Source: Hippopus hippopus
Taxonomy: Eukaryota > Mollusca > Bivalvia > Cardiida > Cardiidae
DNA: 64,000 bases
Reading direction: 5' to 3'
NCBI GenBank assembly: GCA_946811185.2
Contig: OX328101.1
Span: forward strand, 24,102,122-24,166,121
This document shows, piece by piece, positions 22,496 to 34,070 of this stretch (position 1 is the first letter of the stretch; each line of letters opens with the position of its first letter). The position numbers and the translations under genes are program-made. The notes beneath the pieces are model-generated. The model was not told where the DNA came from, did not search any database, and saw nothing but the letters and a program-made list of their open reading frames with translations.

Positions 22496-22693
22496 GAATT
22501 CATTGGAATTCAGTTAATTAGGCATTTTCGTTTTTTCTCTGTCGCAGTTGTGTTTCTCGGTCTTCTTTCTAAAACGCAATGTTTTAAATCATTACCAAAG
22601 AGCCTTATGTCATGGAGAACCAGATTCGACCAATACCTGAATGGGACAATGGACTTTGATGGTCACAAAATACCGATAATTCCTAGAAAATGA
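22493..22693 (+). CDS. Hypothetical small secreted protein (weak candidate)
   Basis: A 66-codon frame with a basic then hydrophobic start (RHFRFFSVAVVFLGLLSKTQ, residues 10-29), resembling a signal peptide with possible cleavage after TQC. A polar tail of about 35 residues follows, containing SWRTRFDQYLNGTMDF and ending KIPIIPRK. An upstream ATG at 22469 is also in frame. It lies in unique DNA between the inverted arms, just where homology to the arm copies ends. No family is recognised; it may be chance, and no promoter or poly(A) site is evident. Confidence 0.25.
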   Translation: MEFIGIQLIRHFRFFSVAVVFLGLLSKTQCFKSLPKSLMSWRTRFDQYLNGTMDFDGHKIPIIPRK

Positions 22694-24214
22694 TTCCTAG
22701 AAAACTTGCCTGTCGCAAAGTGGGTTGGGAAAATTTGACTATGTCGCGTAAGATAAAATCGGCACGTTACCCTAAACTTTCTCAATTTTTCACTGTTAAG
22801 ATGGTATTTGATTTTGGAAAATTAATAAATAGATAATAAATAAATTAATTAATCGATTCCAATTTGAAATATCTCTTTAACATAGACTCCATTGAATTTT
22901 TCGCCCAGTTCTCCCGATTGAAGCAGTGTGGTCAAAGGTCACTGTATTACAAAAGTCTAATATATATAGAGGAAGATAAATTTCTTTCAGTTCTGTGAAT
23001 GCTATAAGATGTTTTTCATGCATTTTGAAACAAATGCCGACTAGACGGAAACCTCGAAGATTGAAATAGCATGTTTGAAATCCTTAACGGAGTGGAAAAC
23101 AAACATAATATCAGTAAAAAAAAAAAGAATTAATTAAAGCGATGTAATCTTCGTTAAATCTTTTTACTTGAAATACTGTATTTTTACAACACGGGCTGTC
23201 TGCTACGTAAAGCATGTTTAAATGATTGGAATAGCCGTGGAATTTTATCACAGTATTTGAGATACGCATTATGAACCAATTAGTAAGAACAGATTGCACC
23301 AGATATTTGCGAATTGGTCTATTCATTTTCGCTATAAGATCGGGTCCTGTTCTGTTCACTTACAACATGTTAAAGCTAAGAAAATATTGATGATTCGGGT
23401 AGGTTTAGATTGGACTGAATAAGACCGCTACCAACCATACATATGGAGAAACATGTTCTACAGAACTTAGGTGTGAGTGTGACGTTGTGAGGACGTGATA
23501 GATCTGGAGATATCTGTCATATCTTAATTCATAATCTTATCAGCAGGATTTTGTGATCGGTATAATTCCCGTCCCATTTAAATGCCTTTTTCATCTAATA
23601 AAATTATCATGGTTGCTGACTGATTAGTTATACAAGGTTTAAGGCCGTGCTGTTGGTTTTTCAGATACATGTATTACGACGACAATATGTATATGCGTGT
23701 ATCTGAATCCTAACTCTTGTCCTATCAGTCATCCCTTGCCATAGTACTATTCGCTTAATTCCTGGTTATGACCCGATCTAGGATAGAACCGAAGACGTAT
23801 CACACGGACGTGTCTGTTTGCTTGAACAGCGGTGGTATTGGTATATAAGAAAAATCTATTTCAGTCTTAAATATAACACAAACAATTCAATCACTAAATG
23901 ACAGAGTGTGTAACAGTTTTCTATAGGGAACGTCATACCTGATCTTATTCTTATCAATTAGAACAGTGCATTGAACAATCTTTGAAGTCTCTAATCTTGT
24001 TCAAACCCGCTAACAGTTTCATTTTCTGGCTTCAGATTAGTTTTATTGGTCGACAAGCGTTTTACTAACATTAGGAGGCTTTAGAAATGTTCACAAATCC
24101 TGAGCTGACACAACGTCTCAGATTCAACTCAGCAAAGTAAATGACATAACGCAGAGTTACGGCCATAGTTTTTTTATCCGTGTAGATTTATATCTATAGA
24201 CTGTATAAGACCTC

Positions 24215-24443
24215 TAAGGCCTAACAAAAAAAATCTGTATTTAGGATTTCGGTCCGAGATGCTGTAGGTAGGGTAAGTAGGGATTTATTATTTTTTTCCA
24301 GAATTTTTTTACATGGACCTTGTACCAAAATCACACCCGACAGAGTTTTTTTTTTTTTCAATCGTAGCGTAAAAAGTTTAGGGTCGGCAGCATTTTCTAG
24401 ATAGGATAGGGAAACCCTAAACGCTGATTTTTTTTAGGCCTAA
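24215..24443. mobile_element. Small TIR element (AGGCCTAA ends) in the right arm
   Basis: Ends TAAGGCCTAACAAAAAAAAT and the inverse of GATTTTTTTTAGGCCTAAT form imperfect inverted repeats of about 25 bp. The left arm at about 19105-19125 lacks it and continues directly into ACATGTATAATTTCTG, so the boundaries are supported by an empty homologue. Confidence 0.7.
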
Positions 24444-24959
24444 TACATGTATAATTTCTGAAAAGCGAACATGTCTTGCAAAAAAGAAGAGTGAGTGTGT
24501 CGTTGCGAGGACGTTATAGGTCGGGACTAATTAGTCATAACTTAATTCATAATCTTGTCAGCAAAGGCTTTGTGGTCGGTAACATTATCTGTTTTTGTCC
24601 CATTTAAGGGTTTTGTCAGTTTTAAAAGGCTTTTATTTCTTATATATATATACATGTACCTCGTATTACATGCCAGATTCCTATCCGTAGTGAATACGTT
24701 TCTTTGGTCGACTCGAATAGTATTGATTTTAAATTTGCAGCTTTGGTTTACTTTTCTCAGCTGGTAAATAAATGAGACAAAAGGAGAATATGCCCGTTAA
24801 AATCTTTTTTTTTTTTACACTGCTTTCAAAAGTCGTCTGCTGCAGACACATCAAAAGTCGACTGTGTTGTGAAAAAGGTTAGTGGCAGTCGTCGTGGTGT
24901 CACGTAGGGTATGTTCTAGTAATGATCAACGTGTATATTTCACATGTATGCAATATATT

Positions 24960-25208
24960 TGAGCCATGCTCTGGCAAAAGGGGGGCTTAATGCATGTTCA
25001 TGGTGCATTATACCGAGCAAGTCATCACATAAATATGGATCCATAATAGCCACTATTTTAAACAACCTGGTTAATCATGAGGTAGAATGTTCTTTTGACA
25101 AACAGAAAATCGACCAATAGCAAAAAGTTTCGATCCAGGTCAACCTGCGCGGATTACTCGATATTTTTTGCTGATGAATTAAGCCCCCTTTTCACAAAGC
25201 ACGGCTCA
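24960..25208 (-). repeat. M1 hairpin MITE
   Basis: TGAGCCATGCTCTGGCAAAA at the left and its inverse TTTTCACAAAGCACGGCTCA at the right. The core GGTCAACCTGCGCGGAT is only half preserved. Confidence 0.8.
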
Positions 25209-25924
25209 TTTCCGAAGGTTTGTATGGACATACAGGTGTATGTTTTCTCTCTCCTCTCTTTCCTCTCCGTCCATCACTTCCTATTCTTTACCTTGCTCGC
25301 CCGAATTCTCGCTGTCTCTTCATTTCTTTTTCCCTCTTTTTTTTTTCCCCGACAATTCTTCCATCCATTTTTCCAACACATCTTGGGCAAGATAGTTTTG
25401 CGCCTTTTCAGTCAGTTCAATGTATCATACCTGTGTGAATCTGCTTCTAAACCACAACATATTAAATTGTTTCTCCAAAAATCATTTTAATCTAAAGCCA
25501 TATAGAAATTCCGAGATTTTCGATTTTGATAACAATTTCATATTATGAGCATTCTTTTCAGGTGGAAGTGCAGGTCTGATCCCCTTCCTCCTTTTTTTAC
25601 GTTCAGGGTTGCGATGATAGCACAAAGAATGGACTTGGGTGTGGCATAACTATGATTTGTTGTCAAAACATAACTGTTTACAGGTATCAAGCCCAAATAA
25701 GAAAACTCCATTTATTTTTAATAGACTGTTCCGAACCGAGAATATCCAGAGAATAATGGGCAATTTCTCGTTAAATGGAATTTCACGTAGTGATTTCTAA
25801 AGTTGTCTCCGAACAACTTGTCTGTGTCTTAGTCTGTCTGTCTGTATCTCTCCCTCTCTCTCTCTCTGTCTCTGTTTCCTTCTCTGAAAGATAAAGCGTA
25901 ATTAACATAACCGTCTGAAAGATA

Positions 25925-26145
25925 CGATTCATTCCTCTCTCACCGCTGACCATTTTTTCGACGATGGCTATGTGGGAAAGCAGCCAGTGGCTTAGAAAGA
26001 ATATTGCGCGGAGTACCGGTAAAAGAAAATCCAGGAAAGTATGGATAGGTGTACTGGCCGCCGCGATATAACTGGAATAATGTTGAAAACGGCGTTAAAC
26101 ACCATACAATCAATCAATCAGTCAATCAATCAGTCAACCCTGATA
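25925..26145 (+). mobile_element. 5'-truncated SINE
   Basis: Starts within the body (GATTCATTCCTCTCTCACCG), continues GCAGCCAGTGGCTTAGAAAG and GGCGTTAAACACCATACAAT, and ends in an AATC/AGTC tail. The tRNA head is missing. Confidence 0.85.
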
Positions 26146-27224
26146 TCATTAGTTTCAACAGATAATAGTTCTAATGTTCACAGAGGTTTATTATATATTT
26201 TGATCACACATTTTATTGGTATATACTGATAAATAACGGTTAACAAATTTTTGGAAGGAACCCTCTGTCTGTCTGTCTGTCTCTTTCTCTCTCTCTCCCT
26301 CTCTGCCTTTCTCTCTCTCTCTCTCTAAACAGAAAAGGAATCAGGCAGGAAGCAATGCATAAAACAGAACTGGTAATTGATATAAAGAATGGACAAATGC
26401 AACATTCTGACTCTAGTTTTACAATCCTTGGGAAAAACCTTTGCATTATATCATTAATCTAGCTCAGGATGGCAGTTATGTAACTATAGAAAATTATAGG
26501 GAATCTTTCCACGATACCGTCTATTTAGTGTTGTGCAAAATTTCGTTTCTCCGCCCTCGGTCAGTATGATTTCCCGCCAAGCTAAATCCCTAATGATGTT
26601 AAACAATTAACGGTTAAGCGTCACCAAAAAAAGGGTACTGACAAGCGTAGATAGTCATCATGCGAGATGTGGCATCTGATCAGGGTCTACATGTTTTGTG
26701 GAAGAAATGCTGTAATAATTCTCTATTATAAATTAGGAGAAGGAAAATGATAAACAGCTAACCAGAAAATCCCCATATGACAAAAGGAACCATCCAATGT
26801 ATTATGATACACGGTATTCAGCTAAATTTATGCAAAAGCCTTTACTTTCTTTCAATTACGATAATCTTTTTTCCGCATCTATTAGGGTAATTAGATAGGT
26901 TAAAACAACCGAATTGTGAATATCGAAATTAAATTGCACGAATCTGCGGGCTGACTTTGATCTAGTTTTTAACAACTACATATTAACATGCGATTGTTTG
27001 GAAAAAGGTGAAATCCGGAAATGGCATCTATAAATCGGCCAGTCAAATCTTTGAACTCCATATTGCAGAAAGGTGGTAAGGAGATGGGAGTGCTAATTAT
27101 TTCACGTCTTTACTGCGATTCGTTCTGTGTATTTAATCTTTGATATCGACATGGTATTATGGCGGGAAATAGTCAGTACAGCATGCCAACCCAGAAACTG
27201 TTTACAGAAATTCCCAGATGCAAT
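26146..27224. other. Intergenic with CT/GT-rich microsatellite
   Basis: CTGT and CT repeats at 26262-26328; otherwise no gene or recognised element. Confidence 0.4.
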
Positions 27225-27432
27225 TTAACTCTTATCCTGCTAAAGTAAATGAAACTTTTAAGCCGATAGTAAAAACCCAAATTTTGCTATTTCAAAGATC
27301 TTTTTTTAGGGAAAACATGCCCTTAACAGACAGTGTAGATCAATGATCAGACTACACGTTCTGTGCTGTCTGATCCTGATGTACACTGTCTGCAAAAGGT
27401 CAGTAAGACGCGCTTAGCAGCCTAAGGGATAA
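27225..27432. repeat. G-family MITE, complete copy
   Basis: TTAACTCTTATCCTGCTAAA to TTAGCAGCCTAAGGGATAA, core GATCAGACTACACGTT/CTGTGCTGTCTGATCC. It is the same length class as 9444-9655. Confidence 0.85.
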
Positions 27433-28497
27433 TGTTAAATTCACATTATCCCGGTCCAAACAGAGCAGACTTTTCATGATCTTATATACATGTAGAAATT
27501 AATGCTTGATTATTCTGTTGTTGCTCGATTGTATCAGAAATGATTTGTTCTACAATAATGCTATTGCTTATAAAAACATCATTCATTAATTGACTCATTG
27601 CCTCCTGCAGACGGGTATTTTTTTGCGCCTTTGCGCCTTTCCGCCTTACATCAGACGACATTTTGACGGTGTTGTGGTAAAAGAAGAAATTGTTCGTCTC
27701 TCTTTGCCAAAACATTTTTCTCTGCATTCATGTATCGGTTCGAAGATTATTGATGTTCTACATTCATGGTTTTTTAAGTCACTGGAGAACACTTGTTTTA
27801 GGAAGAAATGACTTAAGAGGGCACGCAATTTACAAGTATTGGATCCATCATAACCCTTACAGCGCTGAAACAGATTTAGCTATTTAGTGGATAGAGTGTA
27901 TCAGGATCAGACTACATGAAACGTGCAGCCTAATCTTGGTTCTACGCTGTTTGTTGCTTTGCTCTTTTTAGACTAGAACGATCGAGACTTGAAATGGCAA
28001 TATTTTGGCTGCTGTTCTTTATTGAAATAAAATCCATTTAATTAATTCGGTGCTTTACCGCTTTAAGGATTTAACAGATTTTTTACTTTATTCATTTTGG
28101 TCGTTAAATCACAGAATCGTTTGGTAAAGGGTTAAAGGGAGATTTACTGGTATAACTGGCTTTCTTGTAAATGTGGCAGAATGAGGAAAAAAGCTTGACG
28201 TAGCATATCAAAATCATTGTCCAAAAAATCAGAATAAGATATTTGAAAAAAAAAAAAAATCTACTGTAGATAACGAAACACTAAAACAGTGCAGCAATGC
28301 CAATTGCTATTTTGTTCAGTCTGAACTTTACTGTTCTGCTTCAGTTGGCTAAATATACCATGTGAGTATTTCTCATTCAGTTCATTCTCATAAATTGTAT
28401 CTTTAAATAATCTTATTTGATATTATTTTGAATTTGGCGATAAAATATGAAATAGAGCGTGTATTCTGTACAGTATGTGATTAACACACAATATAAG
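27433..28497. other. Intergenic, G-family fragment
   Basis: A G hairpin remnant lies at about 27895-27955 (GGATCAGACTACATGAAACG...CAGCCTAATCTTGG). A minus-strand frame near 27480-27730 is polar and Gln/Asn-rich but is not recognised and lacks supporting signals. Confidence 0.4.
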
Positions 28498-28665
28498 TGA
28501 GCCATGCTCTGTGAAAAGGGGGCTTAATGCATTTACGAAAAGTATCGACTCATGTCAGCCTGCGCAGTCCGCGCAGGCTGACATGGGTGGAAACTTTTCG
28601 CTATCAGCCAATTTTCTGTATGTCAAAGAACCACTCTTCCCTCAGATTCAGTCATTCATTAGTGT
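28498..28665 (+). repeat. M1 hairpin MITE, 3'-truncated
   Basis: TGAGCCATGCTCTGTGAAAA followed by the perfect core CAGCCTGCGCAGTCCGCGCA... at about 28557-28583, then TTTTCGCTATCAGCCAATTT. The inverted right end is missing. Confidence 0.8.
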
Positions 28666-28759
28666 GTGCATTAAACTGGCATCCTCAAATTGATCACTTT
28701 TTTAAAAAAAAATTTAAAAAAAAAATATATCACTCTTCAAAAATATTACATTCTATTTA

Positions 28760-29534
28760 ACAACTGAAGCGAAGATGCTGTTTTATAACTCTTATATGTT
28801 ACCAATTTTGGATTACTGTTGTATAATTTGAGGAAAAAATAACACGTGCTATGTTAACAAGGTTTCAACCCTTCACAAACGAACTTGTAAACTTATACTT
28901 GGCAAACCCGTAAAGTCACCATCAGCTGTATTATTTAAAGAATTGTGTTGGCTGTCGTTTTCGAACAGATGCAAATACTGTGCTGCAGTACTTATCTACA
29001 AAACACTCCATGATAACGCACCTACCTATATGTTAGACATAATTCACATATTAAGAAATTTTGATTATTCATTACGCTGTGAGACAAACAATGATCTGGT
29101 TTTTACTAAAACCCTCAAGACAAAAATATATACAGACAGTTTCAGTTATTACAGTGTGAGCGTCTGGAATGATATTCCACTTGAAATTAGGAGTGAACCT
29201 AGACTAATAACAAATAAGAAGAAAGTAAAGCAGTATTTTCTACATTATCACCAATAATAACGCTTTTTTTTTCTCTCTCATTTTCCCCAATTCTTCTGTA
29301 TTTAAATGGTAGCTTGTGAGTATATGTCAGGTAAACAAACCATTGAGATGCTCGACTTACCATCTTTTTTTATTTTTTCCCGTCATTTCATTTAACTTTG
29401 TATATGTATGTAAACGTGGTTGTGTGTGTGTGTGTGTGTGTGGTGAAAGTTATGGTGTAAGAAGGTCATGTAGAAAATAAGATTATGTCTTAACGTGTTA
29501 CCCTCTCTAAATAAAGATATCATTATCATTATCA
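28760..29534 (+). pseudogene. 3' end of a second, decayed LINE
   Basis: Reads KMLFYNSYMLPILDYCCII, then a TGA stop in place of the expected tryptophan. It continues in the same frame through HKRTCKLILGKPVK, LIYKTLHDNAPTYM and WNDIPLEIR to a stop at 29257. This is the C-terminal region of a LINE polyprotein, past the RT catalytic core. The 3' UTR contains a TG microsatellite and closes with AATAAAGATA followed by ATCATT repeats at 29518-29534. The 5' part is absent. Confidence 0.75.
29419..29443. repeat. TG dinucleotide microsatellite
   Basis: Uninterrupted GT/TG run in the LINE 3' UTR. Confidence 0.95.
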
Positions 29535-31291
29535 AATACTCAGATAACAACACTTACAACTTGTCCAAATGAAAAGCATTTACAGACGACAATTTAGATG
29601 CGTTTTTAAATGATTGGGTTCTTCGCAAATGATGGAATTGGCGTTTGAACGGGTACAAAACATTGTCGGAAAAAAAGAGCTTGTTATCAGCGTTTTCTTC
29701 TTTTCCAATGATGTTTTCAGATGCCTTCTACCTTAAAGGGTAACTCTAGACCAAACTTTTTATTTCAAAATCGGATAAAACTATACTAGAGTATGTTAAC
29801 AAAAAAAATCTTAGCGTTCCTGTGATGCTTACTTCTCGAGATACAGAGGTTAAAACTTCGGATTTTCACCTGTCTGAAAGTCACTAATTGAAAAAATCGT
29901 GACTTCCGGTAGTCTGCCGTGACGTCACAAGTGAGAGAAGATATGGTCGCTATATATGAACTAACGCAGAAAACTGAGAAAACTGCATGAAATTTGCAAA
30001 GATATAAATCGCTTTATCACGTTTCTATCACTTGCCTACTGCAGAATTTCAATCTCTATCGCTCTTACATCTTACTACAATAATAGGAAAGAAATTTTAA
30101 ATGAATTAGCCTAGTGGAGATAGTACTTATGAAAAGGAAAAGTTATTCTTCTAGTGGGGAACAAAACTATTTTGAAATTCATTTCTTGAAGTTATTTCAA
30201 TTATACCACTGTCTCATCAACGAATTTTGATAGATAAATATATATAAAAAAAAGAAATAATAACTTAAGATAGTTGAAATATGCCAAAAGTCTCTTCTAC
30301 TAAGTGGTAGAAGGAACGTTGCAATGTGTAAAGGAAATCATTCGAGTACAGTTCTAAGGCTGTTCCTACCAAATATAGGACACCGTCGATCATTGAACGG
30401 TCTACACATCCTTTGCAGTCTGATCTTGATCTGCACTGTCAATGTCAGCATTTTACACGTCTCCTTCAGCTTGGGAAGAATTAAAAGCCTTGATCTACTG
30501 TAGAAATCGTATCCTGTCTTTAACATTGACAAACAACATTAAATCCAGCACACATCCTAAATTTGCCGTTTAAGTTGAATCCATTTTTTTTCACTCGATC
30601 TTCATTTATTTTCCTACATGTTATTTTCACAATTTCAAATTTGTTTCTTTCATCAACAACAACGTTAAATGATTGTCTGAATTGCCTCCTGCCTTCCTGC
30701 CCTCCATATCAAGCAGTAAACGTTTTTGATCGTCTGCAAAATACAGGGTCAGTCCATTTCCTAAATACTGAGACATATGTTAGGCGTAAATTTAAAAGGA
30801 AATACCAACGCGGCCAAATATCATTTGACTTTCTTTTTCCGTATTTCTCAATGTAATCATGTACGAGATAACAGATGCTGACCATAAAAAATTCAGCGTA
30901 AATTAAAAAAATTATTATAAACTTTACACAAAAGTTCAGTGCACCAACCTTTTATTTTGAGAAAAGAATTGTGTGTTCCATCAATGTAAAAGGGCAGAGG
31001 GTTAATTCGGCGCCACTTTGATGTTGGTATCGCACCGTTGTGGTCTCACATTTTTTTTGCAGCTGGAGGTTAACAAGCACGTACGTGTCATAAACATGTC
31101 ATGTACAAATTTACTCCTTTGTTTTCACGACCATATTGAACCCTTTTTCTTATAACATGTAAATGGAATTTGGAATTTTACACAGGTTAAATGGGTAAGT
31201 GGAATGTCATAACTTTTGTATTTTCCCCATTCATACGATCTTAAATAAAAAAAAAAATCCCATAATCTGCTTGTCGAATTTCTATTCTAAC

Positions 31292-31313
31292 TCTCTCTCT
31301 CTCTCTCTCTCTA
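31292..31313. repeat. CT dinucleotide microsatellite
   Basis: CT run inside the TTAA element. Confidence 0.9.
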
Positions 31314-31424
31314 AGTAATATGAAAGAGACGGACAATCAACAGTGAATTTACCATTGATTTCTTGCCCCATTTCAATTTCTGTATGGCCCCAAGGCTGCT
31401 GATCGCGACTCGATGACCTTTTGC

Positions 31425-31490
31425 GAACAATGTATATTAAGATCAGACTGCACAGAACGTGCAATCTGATCTTATGTACAGTGTCCAATA
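31425..31490. repeat. G-family hairpin
   Basis: AAGATCAGACTGCACAGAAC faces GTGCAATCTGATCTTATG, a near-perfect inverted repeat. It lacks the G termini. Confidence 0.7.
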
Positions 31491-32114
31491 CGGAGACATC
31501 TATCTCCAAAAACTAGCAGTATTCGAACTTTTGCAATCGGCATAAAGGTTTATTTAACCTGTTGAGGATTAATGGTAGATCTGATATTAAGCCACGTCAT
31601 TCGGTTTAGACAGACAGACAGCAGACTGACGAATAAATAGTCATCTCCTGGCTCTAAATAGTGCTTATACTCGGCACCCGGTTTACGATAGGGATTTTTG
31701 TGACCAAAAAAAAAAAATCGTCTCCCGACATGAGGGAGAATAAGGTTGTGAGAAAAAAGTCAGTATCAGAGCAAATTAACAGTACAGAAGCCGAAATAAA
31801 TGTGTGGGTCACACTTCCTACGTCACATCCGGTTTATCGAAGATTTCACAAACTCGCACAGGTGTGCAAACCACATTTTCGCTAATAACTCTCTTTTTAA
31901 GAAAGACATTGAAATATGGTTTTCAATTTTAAGACTGTTTTCATTTAAGAATTCTTATATCCAAAAAAAGCTTTGGTCTGAAGTTACCCTTTAAATCACG
32001 GGTTTTTTTTTTTTTTGTAAAGAGTTTAAGAAAAAATACATGTAAATATTACAGATTTACAGTGAGTGTAGAGTTTTAGAAAAATACATGTAAATATTAC
32101 ATCCGCCGTTTTAA

Positions 32115-33050
32115 CAGCTTAAGCCGTGGTCACACCTTACGCAGTTGACCGTAGTAGGAAATGACCATAGTTGGCCGTAGTTGAACGTACATGTATTAAA
32201 CGTAGTTGAACGTTGTTACACGTAGATAACTGTATTTCAACGTAGTAATGAACATAGTTTGAACTTAAAATTTGCCCGTAGTAAGTACATAATTTTCCAA
32301 AATGTTCAAAAATTGGTTACGGTCAACTACGATGTTGTGACCCTACTGTGACCATAGTTAGAACTTAGTTGATCTTAGTTAAGCGTAATTAATCCTAGTT
32401 AACCGTAGTGTGTACTGCAGTTTACCGTAGTTTCGAAAAAAACATCTTTTCTTCCAAGGCGGCATGGCTGAATAAGCGAACAGCAATTTCTGGCACATCA
32501 AATTCCAAATGCACTGTAGCTTATCCGTACTGAACAGGCGCAGTCACAACGTTTTACCGTACTTAAACGCAGTTGGCACTGACTAACTGTAGTTGCACGT
32601 ATTTAGGACATTGTTTACACGTAGTGTAACGTAGACGTAGTGATACCCTAGTTAACCCTAGCCACTTTGCTCATAGTTGATTGTAGTTGACCGTACTTAC
32701 ACGTAGTTCAACCTACTTAAGCTGTAGTCACACCTTACGTAGTTGACCGTAGTGGGGAATGGCCGTAGTTGAACGTATTGAACGTAGTTACACGTAGTTA
32801 ACCGCAGTTCAACGTAGTAATGAACGTAGTTTGAACTTACGTTTTGCCCGTAGTCAAAGCAAAATTTTTGAACATGTTCAAAAATTTGTTACGGTTAACT
32901 ACGATGTTGTGACCCTACTGTGACCGTAGTTTGAACGTAGTTGCCCGTAGTTAACCGTAATTGACCGTACTTAACCGTAGTGTGTTTAATACGTTCAACT
33001 ACGGTCAACTACGGTAATTCCCCAAAACGGTCAACTACATAAGATGTGAC
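32115..33050. repeat. Degenerate CGTAGTT array, left block
   Basis: Dozens of imperfect 10-12 bp words of type GAACGTAGTTACACGTAGTT and TTGACCGTAG occur in both orientations. There is a larger internal repeat: AAGCCGTGGTCACACCTTACG at 32122 and AAGCTGTAGTCACACCTTACG at about 32719, with similar downstream sequence (about 600 bp period). The array continues at 34071. Confidence 0.85.
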
Positions 33051-33240
33051 CAGACCTGGGTTCAATTATTTTAAGAAGTAATCAATTAATTACAATTAAA
33101 ATAGAAAAGTTTCAATTAAATTATGATTATAATTTATTGCTTTCTTTAAAAGTAATGAATAAAATACAATTATTTTCAAGAAAATAATTAATTATCTTTT
33201 TAATTATTTGGCATTATATTTATAAATAGAGTATGAAACT

Positions 33241-33444
33241 TTAACCTGTTATCACACAATCCCAAGTTTTAATGATCCTGAAAGATAACATTGCGAGGTA
33301 AGGAGAAAATGCTGGTTGCTTTTCTCGCAATGTTTTCTACTTCATCAAAGACAGAAATTTTCATTCGAGCTACATTAGATCTATCATCTGTAAATACTTT
33401 CAGTGTGGTAGATTCCAAATTTTTCTAGTTTGGTAAAGGATTAA
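33241..33444. repeat. H hairpin MITE
   Basis: TTAACCTGTTATCACACAAT to TTTGGTAAAGGATTAA with GGTAAGGAGAAAATGCTGGT; the opposite arm is shortened. Nested in the 1 kb element. Confidence 0.8.
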
Positions 33445-33510
33445 AGAACGAAGTAGATCTATTTATTCAATGAAATGTAAAAAACACAGCTATGATAAAT
33501 GTACAACTGA

Positions 33511-33732
33511 TTAATTCTTTACCATACAATCCTTTTCCATTCAATCCTGACTTTCAACGACCCTGAAACACACAGTTTTTGAATACATTGTGAGGAAAAG
33601 GAGAAAATATTGGCCTTTTCTCCTCTTCCCAAAATGTTTGCAACCCTTTTAAAGACAAGTTCCAGCATTTGTTCCACATTTATTTTGTCCTCTGAAAGGT
33701 CTTACAATTTTGACAGTTTTGGTATAGGGTTT
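33511..33732. repeat. H hairpin MITE
   Basis: TAATTCTTTACCATACAATC start, GAGGAAAAGGAGAAAATATT/GGCCTTTTCTCCTCTTCCCA hairpin, and GTTTTGGTATAGGGTTTA end. Confidence 0.8.
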
Positions 33733-34070
33733 ATCCATTACAACAGTTTAACATCCATAAATGACCTAGCAACACCTTTTTAGGTGATAAGCAAGGGTGA
33801 TTTTTATACTCCCAGGTAAAAATAATTATTGCATAAAAATCTGTCTTTTGCCAAAGGTTTAGTTGTTGCATTGTTTGCCACATGTAATTGAAAAGTAATT
33901 GAATTTTATTGTTAATTATTTAACTTTTATATTTTTTTCATTGATTAATTTCAACTGAAGTAATTCATTTTTGCATCAATTACCAATTACTTCAAATAAC
34001 AGAAAAAAATATAATTAATTACACAATTAATTAAATTATAGTTGTAATTGGATCCAGGTCTGAATGTGAC

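Larger units (their letters stand above)
22860..25870. repeat. Right arm of the large inverted repeat
   Basis: Inverse homologue of 17680-20730 (landmarks listed there). Private insertions are a 229 bp TIR element (24215-24443) and an M1 MITE (24960-25208). No coding sequence was recognised. Confidence 0.75.
29737..31990. mobile_element. Non-autonomous TTAA-flanked DNA transposon
   Basis: Terminal inverted repeats of about 30 bp, imperfect: AGGGTAACTCTAGACCAAAC at left and the inverse of TTTGGTCTGAAGTTACCCT at right. TTAA flanks both sides (29733-29736 and 31991-31994), as is typical for the piggyBac superfamily, although the usual CCY piggyBac terminus is not seen. Inside are two G-type hairpins (about 30385 and 31435), a CT tract and subterminal sites near GTGACGTCAC. 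No transposase frame is present. Confidence 0.7.
29537..32029. repeat. H hairpin MITE split by a 2.25 kb TTAA element
   Basis: The left part (29537-29736) has CTTGTCCAAATGAAAAGCAT, the hairpin CATTGTCGGAAAAAAAGAGC/TTTTCTTCTTTTCCAATGAT and GTTTTCAGATGCCTTCTACC. The right part (31991-32029) is TTAAATCACGGG...TTTGTAAAGAGTTTAA, a recognisable A-type end of family H. The two join correctly across a single TTAA. Confidence 0.75.
33051..34063. mobile_element. 1 kb TIR element with 7 bp target duplication inside the CGTAGTT array
   Basis: Ends CAGACCTGG(GTTCAATTA) and the inverse (TAATTGGATC)CAGGTCTG. Beyond these, both sides are rich in imperfect complementary AATTA words. ATGTGAC flanks both sides (33044-33050 and 34064-34070). 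It carries two H MITEs, and the same array composition resumes on both sides. Confidence 0.75.

Noticed and set aside
27482..27727. 81-codon minus-strand frame (MSSDVRRKGAKAQKN segment)
   Set aside because: Composition is mildly protein-like, but there is no family match, splice or promoter support.
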